The position numbers and the translations under genes were made by a program. A DNA stretch of 64,000 bases from UBA7332 sp051657165 (GTDB lineage: Bacteria; Bacteroidota; Bacteroidia; Bacteroidales; UBA7332): contig JBOFKD010000262.1 in assembly GCA_051657165.1 (NCBI GenBank), positions 14,527-78,526 of the forward strand. Direction: 5' to 3'. Below the pieces are notes generated by a model. The model was given only the letters and a program-made list of their open reading frames with translations, did not search any database and was not told the DNA's origin. Shown in pieces: positions 18,610 to 27,718 of the stretch (the stretch's first letter is position 1; every line of letters begins with the position of its first letter).

Positions 18610-20247
18610 TTAAAATGTAACCTTCAGCCTATCCCCTGATTCTTTTACAATATTTCTGTAAAAATCTTCAGAATATCCGGCTGATTTAGGTTTTGCAGGA
18701 AGACCATGTCCGTTTTCGATAAACTGACCGTTTTTCTCCTGTTTGATATTTCCATCGATAAATTTCACTAACAGGAATTCGCCGAACTGCTTCCAGCGGC
18801 GTGTAGCCTGTTCTGCCTGCATATCGCTGTATTCAGTAAGGAAAGCGATCGCTTCCTGTGGATTTTTCTCGTACAAATCAACAGCTGCTTTATCAATAGC
18901 CGGTTCCATCGCAATGAAGTTAGACTCCATTTTATTTTGAAGGGCTTTCAAATCAGGATACATAAGATCCCATTTGTTATAAACCATGTTTGAAACCCAG
19001 TTATAAATCCAGAACGCAGAAGTCCATGAGAAGTTCAGCATATCACCGTTTCCTTCACGATAACATTCAGGAACTTTTGTGATACTGCAATACATCGGAG
19101 TATACACACAAAGAGCAGCATCATCTGTACCGAACCAAAGAACACCTCCTACAGGATCAGGTAACCAGCTACGCATTTGAGATACAAAAGTAAAACCAGT
19201 CTGTTGTGTTGCAATAGCACGTTCATTCAGATACTCTTGTCCGTCAACTTTATACGTCATCGGTCTCCAGCGGTAAGGAACTTTATAAGGACCTGCACCC
19301 GGATCAGTTGTCATATCAAGCGGTGTACCTTCATAGTGGTCTCTCATTCCTTCCATTGCATCAGCCAGCGATACTTTTTTGCTTGGTTTGATATACAATG
19401 GCATTGGCTCCTGAGTTTCTCCTTTAATATAAGAGATGTATTTATCCATTTCAGGATTCATCATTCTGTAGAAACTCCATACGCGGGCTTCACAAAAACG
19501 CAATGCACCGAAATCAAGCGGAGCGTATGCTTCAGCAAAGCTAAAATCTTTATTTAATCCGTTGAAATACCCCTTTTCTCTGGCAAAAGAGATTACATCC
19601 GGGCTATACAAACAGTTTTCTTTATCATTCAAAGGAAACTGACGGATACGAGCCTGATTGGCATGTGATGCAACACAGTCATCCGGAATACGGATAGCTA
19701 CCCATACAGCTCCTTTGTTACGAGGACCTTTACCGATCATCTCCATGATCCAGATTTCATTCGGATCAGCAATAGAGAATGACTCTCCAGAACTGTAGTA
19801 GCCATATTCTTTAACAAGGTTTGTCATTACTTTAATCGCCTCACGAGCTGTTTTAGCGCGCTGAAGAGTCACATAAATCAATGAGCCGTAATCCATGATA
19901 CCGGTAGTATCCTGAAGTTCAGGACGTCCGCCAAAGGTAGTTTCGGCAATCGTAAGCTGATGTTCATTCATATTACCTACCACATTGTACGTTTCGCGCA
20001 CCTGTGGAATTGAGCCAAGAGGCTTACCTGTATCCCACTCTCTGATTTCCATCATAGCCTTTTCAGGATATTTGGCAGCAGGAAAATGATACAACGCGCC
20101 ATACAATGTATGCGAATCGGCTGAGTAAGTAACCATCGTGGAGCCATCAACGGATGCTTTCTTCCCGATCAAAAAATTCGTACAAGCCATGATGTCCATA
20201 GCCGAGAGAGCCACAAGGCAACTCATTGTCATAATTAATTTTCTCAT
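18610..20247 (-). CDS. Secreted C69-family dipeptidase
   Basis: C69 peptidases are N-terminal-nucleophile hydrolases that cleave dipeptides. The signal-like segment MRKLIMTMSCLVALSAMDIMA precedes Cys22 (CTNFLIGKKAS), the expected catalytic residue exposed by cleavage. Downstream motifs GSTMVTYSADSH, MNEHQLTIAETTFGGR and the long C69 body follow. The 545-residue length is normal for the exported Bacteroidota form. It lies between the M23 peptidase and the mutase on the same strand, with no terminator between, so co-transcription is possible. Confidence 0.92.
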   Translation of the reverse strand: MRKLIMTMSCLVALSAMDIMACTNFLIGKKASVDGSTMVTYSADSHTLYGALYHFPAAKYPEKAMMEIREWDTGKPLGSIPQVRETYNVVGNMNEHQLTIAETTFGGRPELQDTTGIMDYGSLIYVTLQRAKTAREAIKVMTNLVKEYGYYSSGESFSIADPNEIWIMEMIGKGPRNKGAVWVAIRIPDDCVASHANQARIRQFPLNDKENCLYSPDVISFAREKGYFNGLNKDFSFAEAYAPLDFGALRFCEARVWSFYRMMNPEMDKYISYIKGETQEPMPLYIKPSKKVSLADAMEGMRDHYEGTPLDMTTDPGAGPYKVPYRWRPMTYKVDGQEYLNERAIATQQTGFTFVSQMRSWLPDPVGGVLWFGTDDAALCVYTPMYCSITKVPECYREGNGDMLNFSWTSAFWIYNWVSNMVYNKWDLMYPDLKALQNKMESNFIAMEPAIDKAAVDLYEKNPQEAIAFLTEYSDMQAEQATRRWKQFGEFLLVKFIDGNIKQEKNGQFIENGHGLPAKPKSAGYSEDFYRNIVKESGDRLKVTF

Positions 20248-20275
20248 TACAAGATCGTTTGTGTTCTATATAGTA

Positions 20276-22015
20276 TTACCAATAAAATTCTTTCGTATAC
20301 ACTCTTTTATTGCCACATCCATCGACAGCAACGACTTCGAGTGTATGCTTCTTTCCTTTCTGTACATCACGCCGGTTCAGACGATATGACCAGGAAGTTC
20401 CTCTGGAAGGTACCAAAAGTACAAATTTTCCGTCAATATATGCTTTTACAGACTTCAAACCCGAATCAGAATCGGAAGCCGAAACTGTAATTCGACCCAG
20501 CGAACCCCATCTTCCGTCGTTAACCGGAGCTATGCGCGGTGCAATGGTATCAATACCGATAGCAAAAGAGCCGAACTCGCGGATACGTGTTGTATGCCAT
20601 CCGTCTTTGTAGGAAGTAGGAAGAGCAGACAGCTTGTTGCCCTGCACTTTCCCGATATAAAATTTACCCGGATCAAAGAGTGAATATCCTTTTAGCTGAA
20701 TAGACAATGGAATAAAACTATTCAACGGCACATCCTCGTCCTGAATAGTATAAACCGGAGAACAGAAAGAGCTCGAATCTTTGCGCGTAACCGACTTACG
20801 GACAGAGGCAGGCAAAACACCTTTCGCATATTCTATACGCAGATCTTTTTCATTCACTGCATAATCCTCATTATATTTTATCCATTCAGCTCCCGGCAAG
20901 TAACTTTCAGGCAACTCGCGGGCATTTGATTTCTTTCCGTTTATTACAAATGACAGAACTGATTTATTACCATTATAGTCCGTCAGTTCATAACGAATAT
21001 TATAGGGTCTTTCTTCTTTTATATCTATTAATCCGCGATTTGCATCCAGAAAGCGGTACGCTTTTAATTCTGCTCCCGGATCGGCAAAGCCTTTCACCGT
21101 GAAAGTTCTGTTTTTACGCCACTGGGGATAATCAATATAGAAATTAAAATTACGACCTTTACTCACATCCAGACTATCCAGCCTGCTGAAGAATACACGA
21201 TTGCTATCCACAAACAATTCAATATCACGTATGCCATATTTAAAATGCACATCATCCTTCACATCGTAAGCCCGAATACCCAGACCAATCTTACCCCAGG
21301 CATTCACCGGTGTTTGTATGCGATATTTCCCCTGAGCTCCGGCCACACCAAAATTTCGTCGCTTTGTTGCAGGATCATAGAAAGTCTCTCCTATTTCATA
21401 TAGTGTTATCCCTTGAATTATAGGTGTACGTGAATCTTTCACATGATCTCCGTAAATAAGCATTGGATTAATCCGTTCATCAGCTTCATAATCTACCAGC
21501 TCAAAATGCAAATGGGGACCACCCGAACTTCCCGTATTTCCGGAGAAAGCTATTTGCTCTCCTTTTTTTACCGGTATCTCGTCAGGCTTGAAATTATAAT
21601 CCAGCAAATACTCTTCCTGACTATACTGAGCCTCTTCCACTTTACGTGTAATATCAGGCACAAAACGATCCAGATGCATATACACAGAAGTTAATCCGTC
21701 CGGATGTTTCACAAATAGGACATTGCCCCCGCCATATAAAGAGACAGAAACTCTTGACACATATCCGTCAGCAACAGAGACGACGGGTATACCAATCCGG
21801 CTTTCTGTTCTGAAATCCAATCCCCCGTGAAAATGATTATTCCTTAATTCGCCAAAACTTCCTGACAGATAAACCGGCAAATTCATTGGCAGCATATAGT
21901 CAACCTTCTCTTTTGTTATAATATTTGGCATAAGAAATAATCCTAATGCTCCCGTAAACGAAAAAGAATATCCGATCTTTCGCAAAGATCGGAGTTTATC
22001 TATTATTTTATTCAT
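20276..22015 (-). CDS. M23-family (LytM-type) metallopeptidase
   Basis: LytM peptidases cut peptide cross-links in peptidoglycan in the periplasm. The 579-residue product has a hydrophobic N-terminal segment (about 13-30) and then an M23 domain. Its zinc ligands are visible as HGGLD (His63, Asp67) and GPHLHFEL (His168, His170), with a supporting His114 in YMHLD. The C-terminal ~350 residues are beta-rich, Ig-like and less conserved. With all ligands present it should be active rather than an EnvC-like activator. It starts 7 bp after ung on the same strand. Confidence 0.93.
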   Translation of the reverse strand: MNKIIDKLRSLRKIGYSFSFTGALGLFLMPNIITKEKVDYMLPMNLPVYLSGSFGELRNNHFHGGLDFRTESRIGIPVVSVADGYVSRVSVSLYGGGNVLFVKHPDGLTSVYMHLDRFVPDITRKVEEAQYSQEEYLLDYNFKPDEIPVKKGEQIAFSGNTGSSGGPHLHFELVDYEADERINPMLIYGDHVKDSRTPIIQGITLYEIGETFYDPATKRRNFGVAGAQGKYRIQTPVNAWGKIGLGIRAYDVKDDVHFKYGIRDIELFVDSNRVFFSRLDSLDVSKGRNFNFYIDYPQWRKNRTFTVKGFADPGAELKAYRFLDANRGLIDIKEERPYNIRYELTDYNGNKSVLSFVINGKKSNARELPESYLPGAEWIKYNEDYAVNEKDLRIEYAKGVLPASVRKSVTRKDSSSFCSPVYTIQDEDVPLNSFIPLSIQLKGYSLFDPGKFYIGKVQGNKLSALPTSYKDGWHTTRIREFGSFAIGIDTIAPRIAPVNDGRWGSLGRITVSASDSDSGLKSVKAYIDGKFVLLVPSRGTSWSYRLNRRDVQKGKKHTLEVVAVDGCGNKRVYTKEFYW

Positions 22016-22022
22016 TTATAAA

Positions 22023-22691
22023 TCATAATTGCCAGTTAACAGGATCCACTCCTTTTTCTTCTAAATAAGTGTTGGCTTTCCCAAAATGATTATTTCCGAA
22101 AAATCCTCTGTGAGCCGAAAGAGGTGATGGATGAGGAGATTTCAACACACAATGTCTTGCAGGATCTATGAAAGCACCCTTCTTTTGAGCATAAGCACCC
22201 CATAATATAAACACAAGCCCCTCGCGACTCTCTGCCAGCTTATGAATAACTGCATCCGTAAATTGTTCCCACCCTTTATTCTGATGTGAGCCGGCTTTAT
22301 GAGCCTCAACGGTCAATGTTGCATTCAGCAACAGCACACCCTGCTCTGCCCAGGCACTCAGATTTCCGGATTGCGGAATCTTAAAATTCATTTCGGCAAC
22401 CAGTTCCTTAAATATATTCTGAAGAGAAGGTGGAAATTTAACTCCGTCCTGTACAGAAAAACAAAGCCCGTGAGCCTGATTAGGTTCATGATAAGGATCC
22501 TGACCTAAAATAACTACTTTTACTTTATCAAATGGAGTTAAATCAAAGGCTCTGAATATATCAGCCCCTTTCGGATAGATATTTTTAGAGTTATATTCAT
22601 TTCTCACAAAAGACGTAAGTTGCTCAAAATAAGGTTTTGAGAACTCATCACTCAACATTTTATTCCAACTACTCTCTATTTTTACCTCCAT
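22023..22691 (-). CDS. ung: Uracil-DNA glycosylase, family 1
   Basis: Ung removes uracil from DNA to start base-excision repair. The 222-residue product has the catalytic water-activating motif GQDPYHEP (Asp65), the uracil-binding Asn in LLNATLTVEAH, and the DNA-intercalating HPSPLSAHRG loop with His187. It is full length and 7 bp upstream of the M23 gene. Its start codon abuts the divergent tRNA-Arg promoter. Confidence 0.97.
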   Translation of the reverse strand: MEVKIESSWNKMLSDEFSKPYFEQLTSFVRNEYNSKNIYPKGADIFRAFDLTPFDKVKVVILGQDPYHEPNQAHGLCFSVQDGVKFPPSLQNIFKELVAEMNFKIPQSGNLSAWAEQGVLLLNATLTVEAHKAGSHQNKGWEQFTDAVIHKLAESREGLVFILWGAYAQKKGAFIDPARHCVLKSPHPSPLSAHRGFFGNNHFGKANTYLEEKGVDPVNWQL

Positions 22692-22693
22692 CG

Positions 22694-22726
22694 TTTGTTT
22701 TATTTTTCAATATTTGTTTATATTTG
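22694..22726 (+). promoter_or_regulatory. Promoter of tRNA-Arg
   Basis: TTTG (22694-22697), a 21 bp spacer and TATATTTG (22719-22726) match the Bacteroidota consensus. The predicted start lies about 14 bp before the tRNA. Confidence 0.82.
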
Positions 22727-22746
22727 CATTGCAATTAGCAAAATAA

Positions 22747-22820
22747 GGCCCGTTAGTTTAGTTGAATAGAACGGCAGATTCCGGTTCTGCAGGTCACAGG
22801 TTTGAGTCCTGTACGGGTCA
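22747..22820 (+). tRNA. tRNA-Arg (anticodon CCG)
   Basis: The cloverleaf folds by eye. The acceptor stem is GGCCCGT with ACGGGTC, with one G-U pair, and the discriminator is A. The D stem is GTTT/GAAC. The anticodon stem is GCAGA/TCTGC with loop TTCCGGT, anticodon CCG. The T stem is ACAGG/CCTGT with loop TTTGAGT. The CCA end is not encoded (CAG follows the discriminator). Confidence 0.93.
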
Positions 22821-22830
22821 CAGTTTAATA

Positions 22831-22862
22831 AAAGGAGATTCACTATGTTTCTCCTTTTTTTA
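22831..22862 (+). terminator. Terminator of tRNA-Arg
   Basis: An 8 bp stem (22831-22838 against 22850-22857) followed by a T tract, 10 bp after the tRNA end. Confidence 0.85.
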
Positions 22863-23203
22863 TGATGTTTGCAATCATATAAAAGGACCATCTATTACGA
22901 GCGTGAAATAAATAAAAAATTTAGTCAAATCCGAACTTCTGAATAAAAGTTTTTTCGGGATGACTAATATATACAGAACAAACATATAAAGACAATACGA
23001 TTTTTCAGTAAATAGCTATTTGATTACACAATTGAAATTTTCGTAAGACTACTATCAGCTTTTAATTCTTTTTTTACGGCAATAAAACAATTGATGTGTA
23101 GATGTTGTTATTTTAGAAAGTTCACATTGGATTTATATAACCATAATTCATGATTTATGGATTCATAAATCTCAATTAAATTACCTAAACCAATTAAACA
23201 ACA
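22863..23203 (+). other. Gene-free leader region of the porin gene
   Basis: I see no gene, repeat or structured element in these 341 bp. They are AT-rich and must hold the porin promoter, but no convincing TAnnTTTG box could be placed. CATAATTCATGATTTATG near 23142 is a weak inverted repeat that could be an operator. Confidence 0.4.
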
Positions 23204-24379
23204 ATGAAAAAGATCTACGTTTTGCTTCTTGGGGCACTTATTGCAAGTCCTCTTTTCGCACAGCAAGAGACTACAAACTATGATGAAAAATCATTGTTTG
23301 AAACCGTTTCTAAAATTGAAAAGAAATCGGACAAATTCAATCTTTATCTTAACATGCATGCCGGATTCAATGCAAACTGGTATGATGGCGATTTTGAAAG
23401 AGGAGCTTTCAATATTAAACAACTTCGTATTGAAGCCAAAGGAAACATCAACAACTGGATTTCATACCGTTACCGTCAGAGATTAAACCGCGACAATAAT
23501 GGTTCTGGTTTCCTTGACAACATGCCTAAATCGATCGATATTGCATCTGTTAGCTTCAAAGTTGCTCCTAAGTTCACTATCACCGGAGGTAAAATGTGTA
23601 CTATGTATGGTGGTTTTGAATTCGACCTTAATCCAATCGAAGTATACGAATACAGTGATCAGATTGAATTCATGGACAACTTCCTTACTGGTGTAAACTT
23701 CGTTTATGATTTCACTCCTGCTCAGCAACTTGCATTCCAGATTGTTGACGGACGCAACAACAGCTTCGAAAAAACTTACGGTAATGTAGCTCCTGGTATT
23801 GAAGATACAAAACTACCTCTTCTTTATACTGTAAACTGGAATGGTGCTTTCGCAGATGGTTTGTTAAAAACTCGCTGGTCAGCATCTATCATGGAGCAGG
23901 CTAAGAAAAAACAAATGTATTACTTTGCATTTGGTCAGGAATTAAACCTTAACCCGGTAAATACTTTCTTCGATGTAATGTATTCTCGTCAGGGTCTTGA
24001 CCGCAAAGGTATCATGACAGAAATCATCAACATGAACGAAAATCGCCCTGACTATACAGCAATGGGTGCTGAATACCTTTCATTGGTTTGGAAAATGAAC
24101 GTTCGCGTTGCTCCTAAATGGAATCTTTTCGTAAAAGGTATGTACGAAACTCAAGGTCTTTACGGATCTAACGAAGATGTTTCTAAAGGTAAATACCGCA
24201 CATCATGGGGTTACCAGGGTGGTGTTGAATTCTATCCAATGAAACAAAATCTTCACTTCTTCCTTGCTTTCTTAGGCAGATCTTATGATTTCACTGAAAA
24301 AGCAAAAGAGTATGGCTGGAAAAACTATAACACAGCTCAACTGACAACCGGATTTATCTATCAACTTCCGGTATTCTAA
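23204..24379 (+). CDS. OprO/OprP-like (Porin_O_P) outer membrane porin
   Basis: The 391-residue product has a clear signal peptide (MKKIYVLLLGALIASPLFAQ), then an N-terminal coiled segment (about 25-45) and beta-strand repeats. FNIKQLRIEAKGNINNWISYRYRQRLNR and the ITGGKMCTMYGGFEFD stretch fit the phosphate-selective porin O/P family, which forms trimeric general or anion channels in the outer membrane. Codon use is markedly biased towards a few preferred codons, in contrast to its neighbours, suggesting abundant expression. It is a single-gene unit with its own strong terminator. The actual solute is unknown. Confidence 0.85.
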   Translation: MKKIYVLLLGALIASPLFAQQETTNYDEKSLFETVSKIEKKSDKFNLYLNMHAGFNANWYDGDFERGAFNIKQLRIEAKGNINNWISYRYRQRLNRDNNGSGFLDNMPKSIDIASVSFKVAPKFTITGGKMCTMYGGFEFDLNPIEVYEYSDQIEFMDNFLTGVNFVYDFTPAQQLAFQIVDGRNNSFEKTYGNVAPGIEDTKLPLLYTVNWNGAFADGLLKTRWSASIMEQAKKKQMYYFAFGQELNLNPVNTFFDVMYSRQGLDRKGIMTEIINMNENRPDYTAMGAEYLSLVWKMNVRVAPKWNLFVKGMYETQGLYGSNEDVSKGKYRTSWGYQGGVEFYPMKQNLHFFLAFLGRSYDFTEKAKEYGWKNYNTAQLTTGFIYQLPVF

Positions 24380-24390
24380 GAATATAATTT

Positions 24391-24432
24391 AAAAGAGGCT
24401 GTCTGATTTTAAAATCGGACAGCCTCTTTTTT
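24391..24432 (+). terminator. Strong terminator of the porin gene
   Basis: A 20 bp stem with one wobble pair (24391-24410 against 24411-24430) and a T tract, starting about 11 bp after the stop codon. Confidence 0.92.
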
Positions 24433-24440
24433 ATATAACC

Positions 24441-24841
24441 CTTTCAGAAAGTAGTTTTTCTCTGACTTATTCACAAACAACCACCTTCGGGGTTGTGGGT
24501 TAGATTGAGCATTACTATCCACGGGTCGACTCCCTTAACCGGTCGTCACCCGCGGCTACAGACAAATTACACCTTCGGCGTAAAAAAAAGATCCACTACG
24601 AAGAAGGGTATTCGTATTAATCCTGATCTTGTAAGGAGCAATGGTAAAGGAAACAACTTCTCTGCTTATTACTTTTCTTTAATCCCTAAGGGATTATTTG
24701 TCTGTAACCGCGGCGTAGAAGCAATAGACTCCTTCAGGAGTATTGCTTCTTCCCGTGGAAAAGGTCAACATACATAAGCCCTCAACTCCGAAGGTGGTTG
24801 TTTGTGATTTACAACACAATCCTTTCAGAATAAAGTTTGCA
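24441..24841. repeat. Nested palindromic (highly folded) repeat element
   Basis: About 400 bp fold back on themselves. A perfect 20 bp inverted pair (24471-24490 with 24788-24807) encloses an 8 bp pair (24518-24525 with 24752-24759) and an 18-of-20 pair (24550-24569 with 24694-24713). Local hairpins capped by TTCG, TTCA or CTAA-like loops lie at about 24567-24583, 24680-24696 and 24717-24749. The left ~140 bp recur as a half copy at 27502-27636. A 94-codon open frame (24493-24777) runs through it and resembles the junk translations often annotated in Bacteroidales. I regard the element as a structured repeat, not a gene. Confidence 0.85.
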
Positions 24842-25033
24842 TCTGTATCCTTTCTCCCGATAGCTCCTTATCAGTTGCGAAACGGGGAGAATGAATATTG
24901 GAATTCCTTCTGTATATAAAATTGTAGCAGAGTGGCTTTCTTTCAGAAAGCTGTCAGGTGCAACCTGACTAATTATGGGACACAAATTATAAAATAACAG
25001 AGATCTAAATTATTGTACTCCCTAATTATCCTA

Positions 25034-25531
25034 TTACGGAATATCTTCTTCAAATATATCACCTCCTTCATAAGTTCTAAAATGCACTCCTTCTTTGTTT
25101 CTTGTTATCATTGTTATATTATAATAAGCTCCAGGCGTTAGCTTCCGCCTTTTACTGCGATTAAGAATCGCATCCATGTCCCCTTTACGAGTAGCGTTCA
25201 TCAATTTTTTATGCCATTCATTTGCATCTATTCTTTTGATAAGAGGATATTCTGAAATATATGAGATAACAGTATGATCATTCGAAAAATAAATAGAGCA
25301 ACGATATGGTGCATTAATAATTGTGCTTTCAAGAAATATTATTGTATCACTCTTAACTATATCCGGAGGTAACTGCTTAAAAATTTGTTTTTTTAGTTGA
25401 TACGATCCCCATATTACATCTTTTTTACTGAGACTCAGTATTTCTTTTCGGATAATCCGAAAATCTGCTGTTTTACAACCATAAAGGGAGAAAAGAATTA
25501 ATAATAATACGTATACTTTTTTCATCTTCAT
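25034..25531 (-). CDS. Small lipoprotein of unknown function
   Basis: The 165-residue product begins with a lipoprotein signal (MKMKKVYVLLLILFSLYGC, lipobox LYGC, Cys19) and continues as a soluble, basic domain with alternating strands and helices. No family is recognised. It lies in the accessory stretch, downstream of and on the same strand as an RHS remnant. RHS proteins often have a small immunity gene just after them, so an orphan immunity protein is one possibility, unproven. ATG 25525 is an alternative start. AT-rich codon use differs from the core genes nearby. Confidence 0.7.
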   Translation of the reverse strand: MKMKKVYVLLLILFSLYGCKTADFRIIRKEILSLSKKDVIWGSYQLKKQIFKQLPPDIVKSDTIIFLESTIINAPYRCSIYFSNDHTVISYISEYPLIKRIDANEWHKKLMNATRKGDMDAILNRSKRRKLTPGAYYNITMITRNKEGVHFRTYEGGDIFEEDIP

Positions 25532-25796
25532 TGTTTTTAAAAGTATTATGTGCTATGGAGTAACTATCCTTGGTGTTTTTCGATACTGAAAGTTATAAAA
25601 ATACTCCGCCTTGAATTGGGATGCAATATCCGGGATGGCTCATATCCACCATCCGAAGTGCTGCCGAAATGGGGTCTTAACGGCAAAGAATAATGATCTG
25701 AGCGAATCTGATTTTCCATCTGAGTTGGGTATTCTTCACTGTTATCATTTTCATATCGATCACTGCCGGAAGCATCATTCTACTCAATCATTTTAC
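25532..25796 (-). other. Degraded DNA downstream of the RHS remnant
   Basis: On the minus strand one frame stays open for more than 60 codons (roughly 25775 to 25555, including RYENDNSEEYPTQMENQI), but it has no start or recognised domain. It probably represents the decayed C-terminal (tip) region of the RHS gene in a shifted frame. Nothing else is supported here. Confidence 0.35.
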
Positions 25797-25925
25797 TCAA
25801 TCCACAAACATCACCGAATTCCCTGCACAATACGCATAAGGCGATATAGAGTAATACTTTTCGGCAAGCGGACCCATGGTTGTGAAACGAGAAAGAATCG
25901 GTTCGTAGCATCTTGCTCCGCATTC
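25797..25925 (-). pseudogene. Fragment of an RHS-repeat core (gene remnant)
   Basis: Translated on the minus strand, one frame reads GARCYEPILSRFTTMGPLAEKYYSISPYAYCAGNSVMFVD (given here in parts: GARCYEPILSRFTTMGP, then LAEKYYSISPYAYCAG, then NSVMFVD) and stops. This is the hallmark end of the RHS-associated core (consensus GARYYDP...RFTTvDPLAEKYYSISPYAYC.NNPV). Upstream and downstream the rest of the core is missing, and a stop replaces the usual DPDG, so this is a remnant of a large polymorphic-toxin or wall-associated gene. It abuts the AlbA_2 gene, whose stop codon lies 13 bp away. Confidence 0.82.
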
Positions 25926-25937
25926 GTACCAATTTTA

Positions 25938-27398
25938 TTAACTATATAACTTTTCGTTAACACTCCAATATCCTGTTTTATCAGAACCGACTCTTTCAAT
26001 TAGTTTTAATTCCTTTAGCACAGCAATAGTTCTTCTAACCGTAGTTAAACTAACACCTAACTCTTTACATAAATCCGCACGAGTAACAGCAGGCTTCTCT
26101 CTAATTAATTCAAACAAATCTCGTTGCAACTGAGTTAATAATTTTACAGGGCTATTTACAGGGCTATTTACAGGGCTATTTACAGGGCTATTTACAGGGC
26201 TATTTACAGGGCCATTTACAGGGCCATTATTAGCTGTTTTATAATTACTATTTAGAATTTCTGTATAGAAAGAGCCTGATTGTGATCGAAATCTAGGCTC
26301 CTTATCCTTTGTGAATCCTGGAAGTTTGGCTGTTTCATTGCATATTTTACGTAGTCCACTACCTCGTTTTTCCATAAAATTTAGTTGAGAAAAAACATCA
26401 GCCAATATTGGATTTCTTCGTTTAGATGACACTTCATCTAAGTTATGCTCCTGGATTAGAGTACCGTCAAACATTCCTCCCGGAGAGTAAATTACCAAAC
26501 GATCATCATAAATATCAATATGTACCTCACTTCCTAATTCCGCATAATCCCGATGAATTAAGGCATTTACCAAAGCTTCGAAAACTGCACGGCTTGAATA
26601 ATCTGCCGTATTAATGCGCATACTGGGTAGCTTAATCCATCCTTTCATATTATGTAAATCTACAAACTGCATACCGACTTCGAGCAACGATAACAAATTA
26701 CCCTGATATTCACGAGAATCTCTGGCTATATCTTTATAAATATCATTCCATCTGGTACAATAGAGACTTGAGTGTCTGTAAGGACACTGATCAGAAAATA
26801 ATACTCCGGCATTTGTTAGCATACCTTTTGTTGTAATCAACGAGAAAGAATGCAATAATTTATCAAACAAAGGAGTTTCTATTTGCTTCTCATAGCTTTC
26901 TCCTAACTGAGCAAAGCTCATATCTTCACGCCTAAACTCTGTAGGAAGCGAATCATAGGTTACATTTCTTCCTTTAAGCACTAAGCTACTTAATTGGTGA
27001 GATGTAGCTATAACACTCTCATCTCCTATACGAACGAAAGCTATGCGACTTCCACTATTAACAAAATAGTAAGGCGGCATATTTCCTTGGTAAACACACA
27101 ACTCTAATAAATTCACACCATCTTCAGGTTGAATATGTTTTAATTCAAACTCAGGCACAGGATCCATAAAAGTTTTCACCTTGTCGCTGATAAACTCTGC
27201 GTCACCCTTAGCATCAGAAAGTCCTGAAACAACACCATCATCAGTGATACCAAACAACAATGAACCGCCATAGCCATTAGCAAAAGCACTTACACTTTTC
27301 ATCCAACTCTTGAATTGTTTACGTTCTAAAAATTCTTTAAAGTCACAATTACTATCTTCGCCAATGAATTGTTGTATTTCTCTTGTAGCTTTCCTCAT
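25938..27398 (-). CDS. AlbA_2 (Schlafen-type) ATP-binding winged-helix regulator
   Basis: The 486-residue product has an N-terminal AlbA_2/Schlafen domain (about 10-125, with FKSWMKSVSAFANGYGG and LLFGITDDG) and a GHKL-like ATP-binding domain (about 255-370, NALIHRDYAELGS and YSPGGMFDG). A linker of NSPV/NGPV repeats (about 390-418) leads to a C-terminal winged helix (LFELIREKPAVTRADLCKELGVS). Such proteins are often annotated as RecG-like or divergent-AAA regulators and accompany defence or mobile loci; the exact role is unknown. It is flanked by repeat copies and an RHS remnant, pointing to an acquired region. Confidence 0.85.
   Translation of the reverse strand: MRKATREIQQFIGEDSNCDFKEFLERKQFKSWMKSVSAFANGYGGSLLFGITDDGVVSGLSDAKGDAEFISDKVKTFMDPVPEFELKHIQPEDGVNLLELCVYQGNMPPYYFVNSGSRIAFVRIGDESVIATSHQLSSLVLKGRNVTYDSLPTEFRREDMSFAQLGESYEKQIETPLFDKLLHSFSLITTKGMLTNAGVLFSDQCPYRHSSLYCTRWNDIYKDIARDSREYQGNLLSLLEVGMQFVDLHNMKGWIKLPSMRINTADYSSRAVFEALVNALIHRDYAELGSEVHIDIYDDRLVIYSPGGMFDGTLIQEHNLDEVSSKRRNPILADVFSQLNFMEKRGSGLRKICNETAKLPGFTKDKEPRFRSQSGSFYTEILNSNYKTANNGPVNGPVNSPVNSPVNSPVNSPVNSPVKLLTQLQRDLFELIREKPAVTRADLCKELGVSLTTVRRTIAVLKELKLIERVGSDKTGYWSVNEKLYS
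26146..26229 (-). repeat. 12-bp in-frame tandem repeat (7 copies) in the AlbA_2 gene
   Basis: ACAGGGCTATTT (plus-strand form) is repeated exactly seven times; the last copies read ACAGGGCCATTT and ACAGGGCCATTA. On the coding strand each unit encodes NSPV or NGPV. Near-identity of the units implies recent slippage. Because 12 is a multiple of 3, copy changes alter linker length but not the frame. Confidence 0.95.
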
Positions 27399-27501
27399 AT
27401 TAGATCCTCATTTTATGCAAAATTATTTTGAGCTGTAAATTCTTCCTTTTCGTATCAATTAAGAATCAGGCAAATATAAGAAGTTGTTTTGATTTACAAT
27501 C

Positions 27502-27636
27502 TTTCAGATAGTAGTTTTTATCTGACTGATTCACAAACAACCACCTTCGGGGTTGTGGCTAAATTAGAGTTACTATCCACGGGTAGACTCCCTCAATCGG
27601 TCGTCACCCGCGAATTTAGACCTTCGGCGTAAAAGA
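27502..27636. repeat. Half copy of the folded repeat at 24441
   Basis: Aligns with 24441-24586 from CTTTCAGA through the TCACAAACAACCACCTTCGG block, the CCACGGGT block and CCTTCGGCGTAAAA, in the same orientation, with small gaps. The right arms of the palindrome are absent. The two copies flank 2.9 kb holding the lipoprotein, the RHS remnant and the AlbA_2 gene. Confidence 0.88.
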
Positions 27637-27718
27637 TTACTATATGTCTTTGATGTTTGCTACCGAAAAAAATACAGTCATTAAGAAAGCAATACAGGAA
27701 AGATTTTTCGCAAAATGT

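Noticed and set aside
24493..24777. 94-codon hypothetical gene
   Set aside because: It lies wholly inside the nested palindrome, and the half copy at 27502 breaks the frame. The open frame follows from the repeat.
24441..27636. Integrative element bounded by direct repeats as attachment sites
   Set aside because: No integrase, relaxase or transposase gene is present, and one boundary is a full folded repeat while the other is a half copy.
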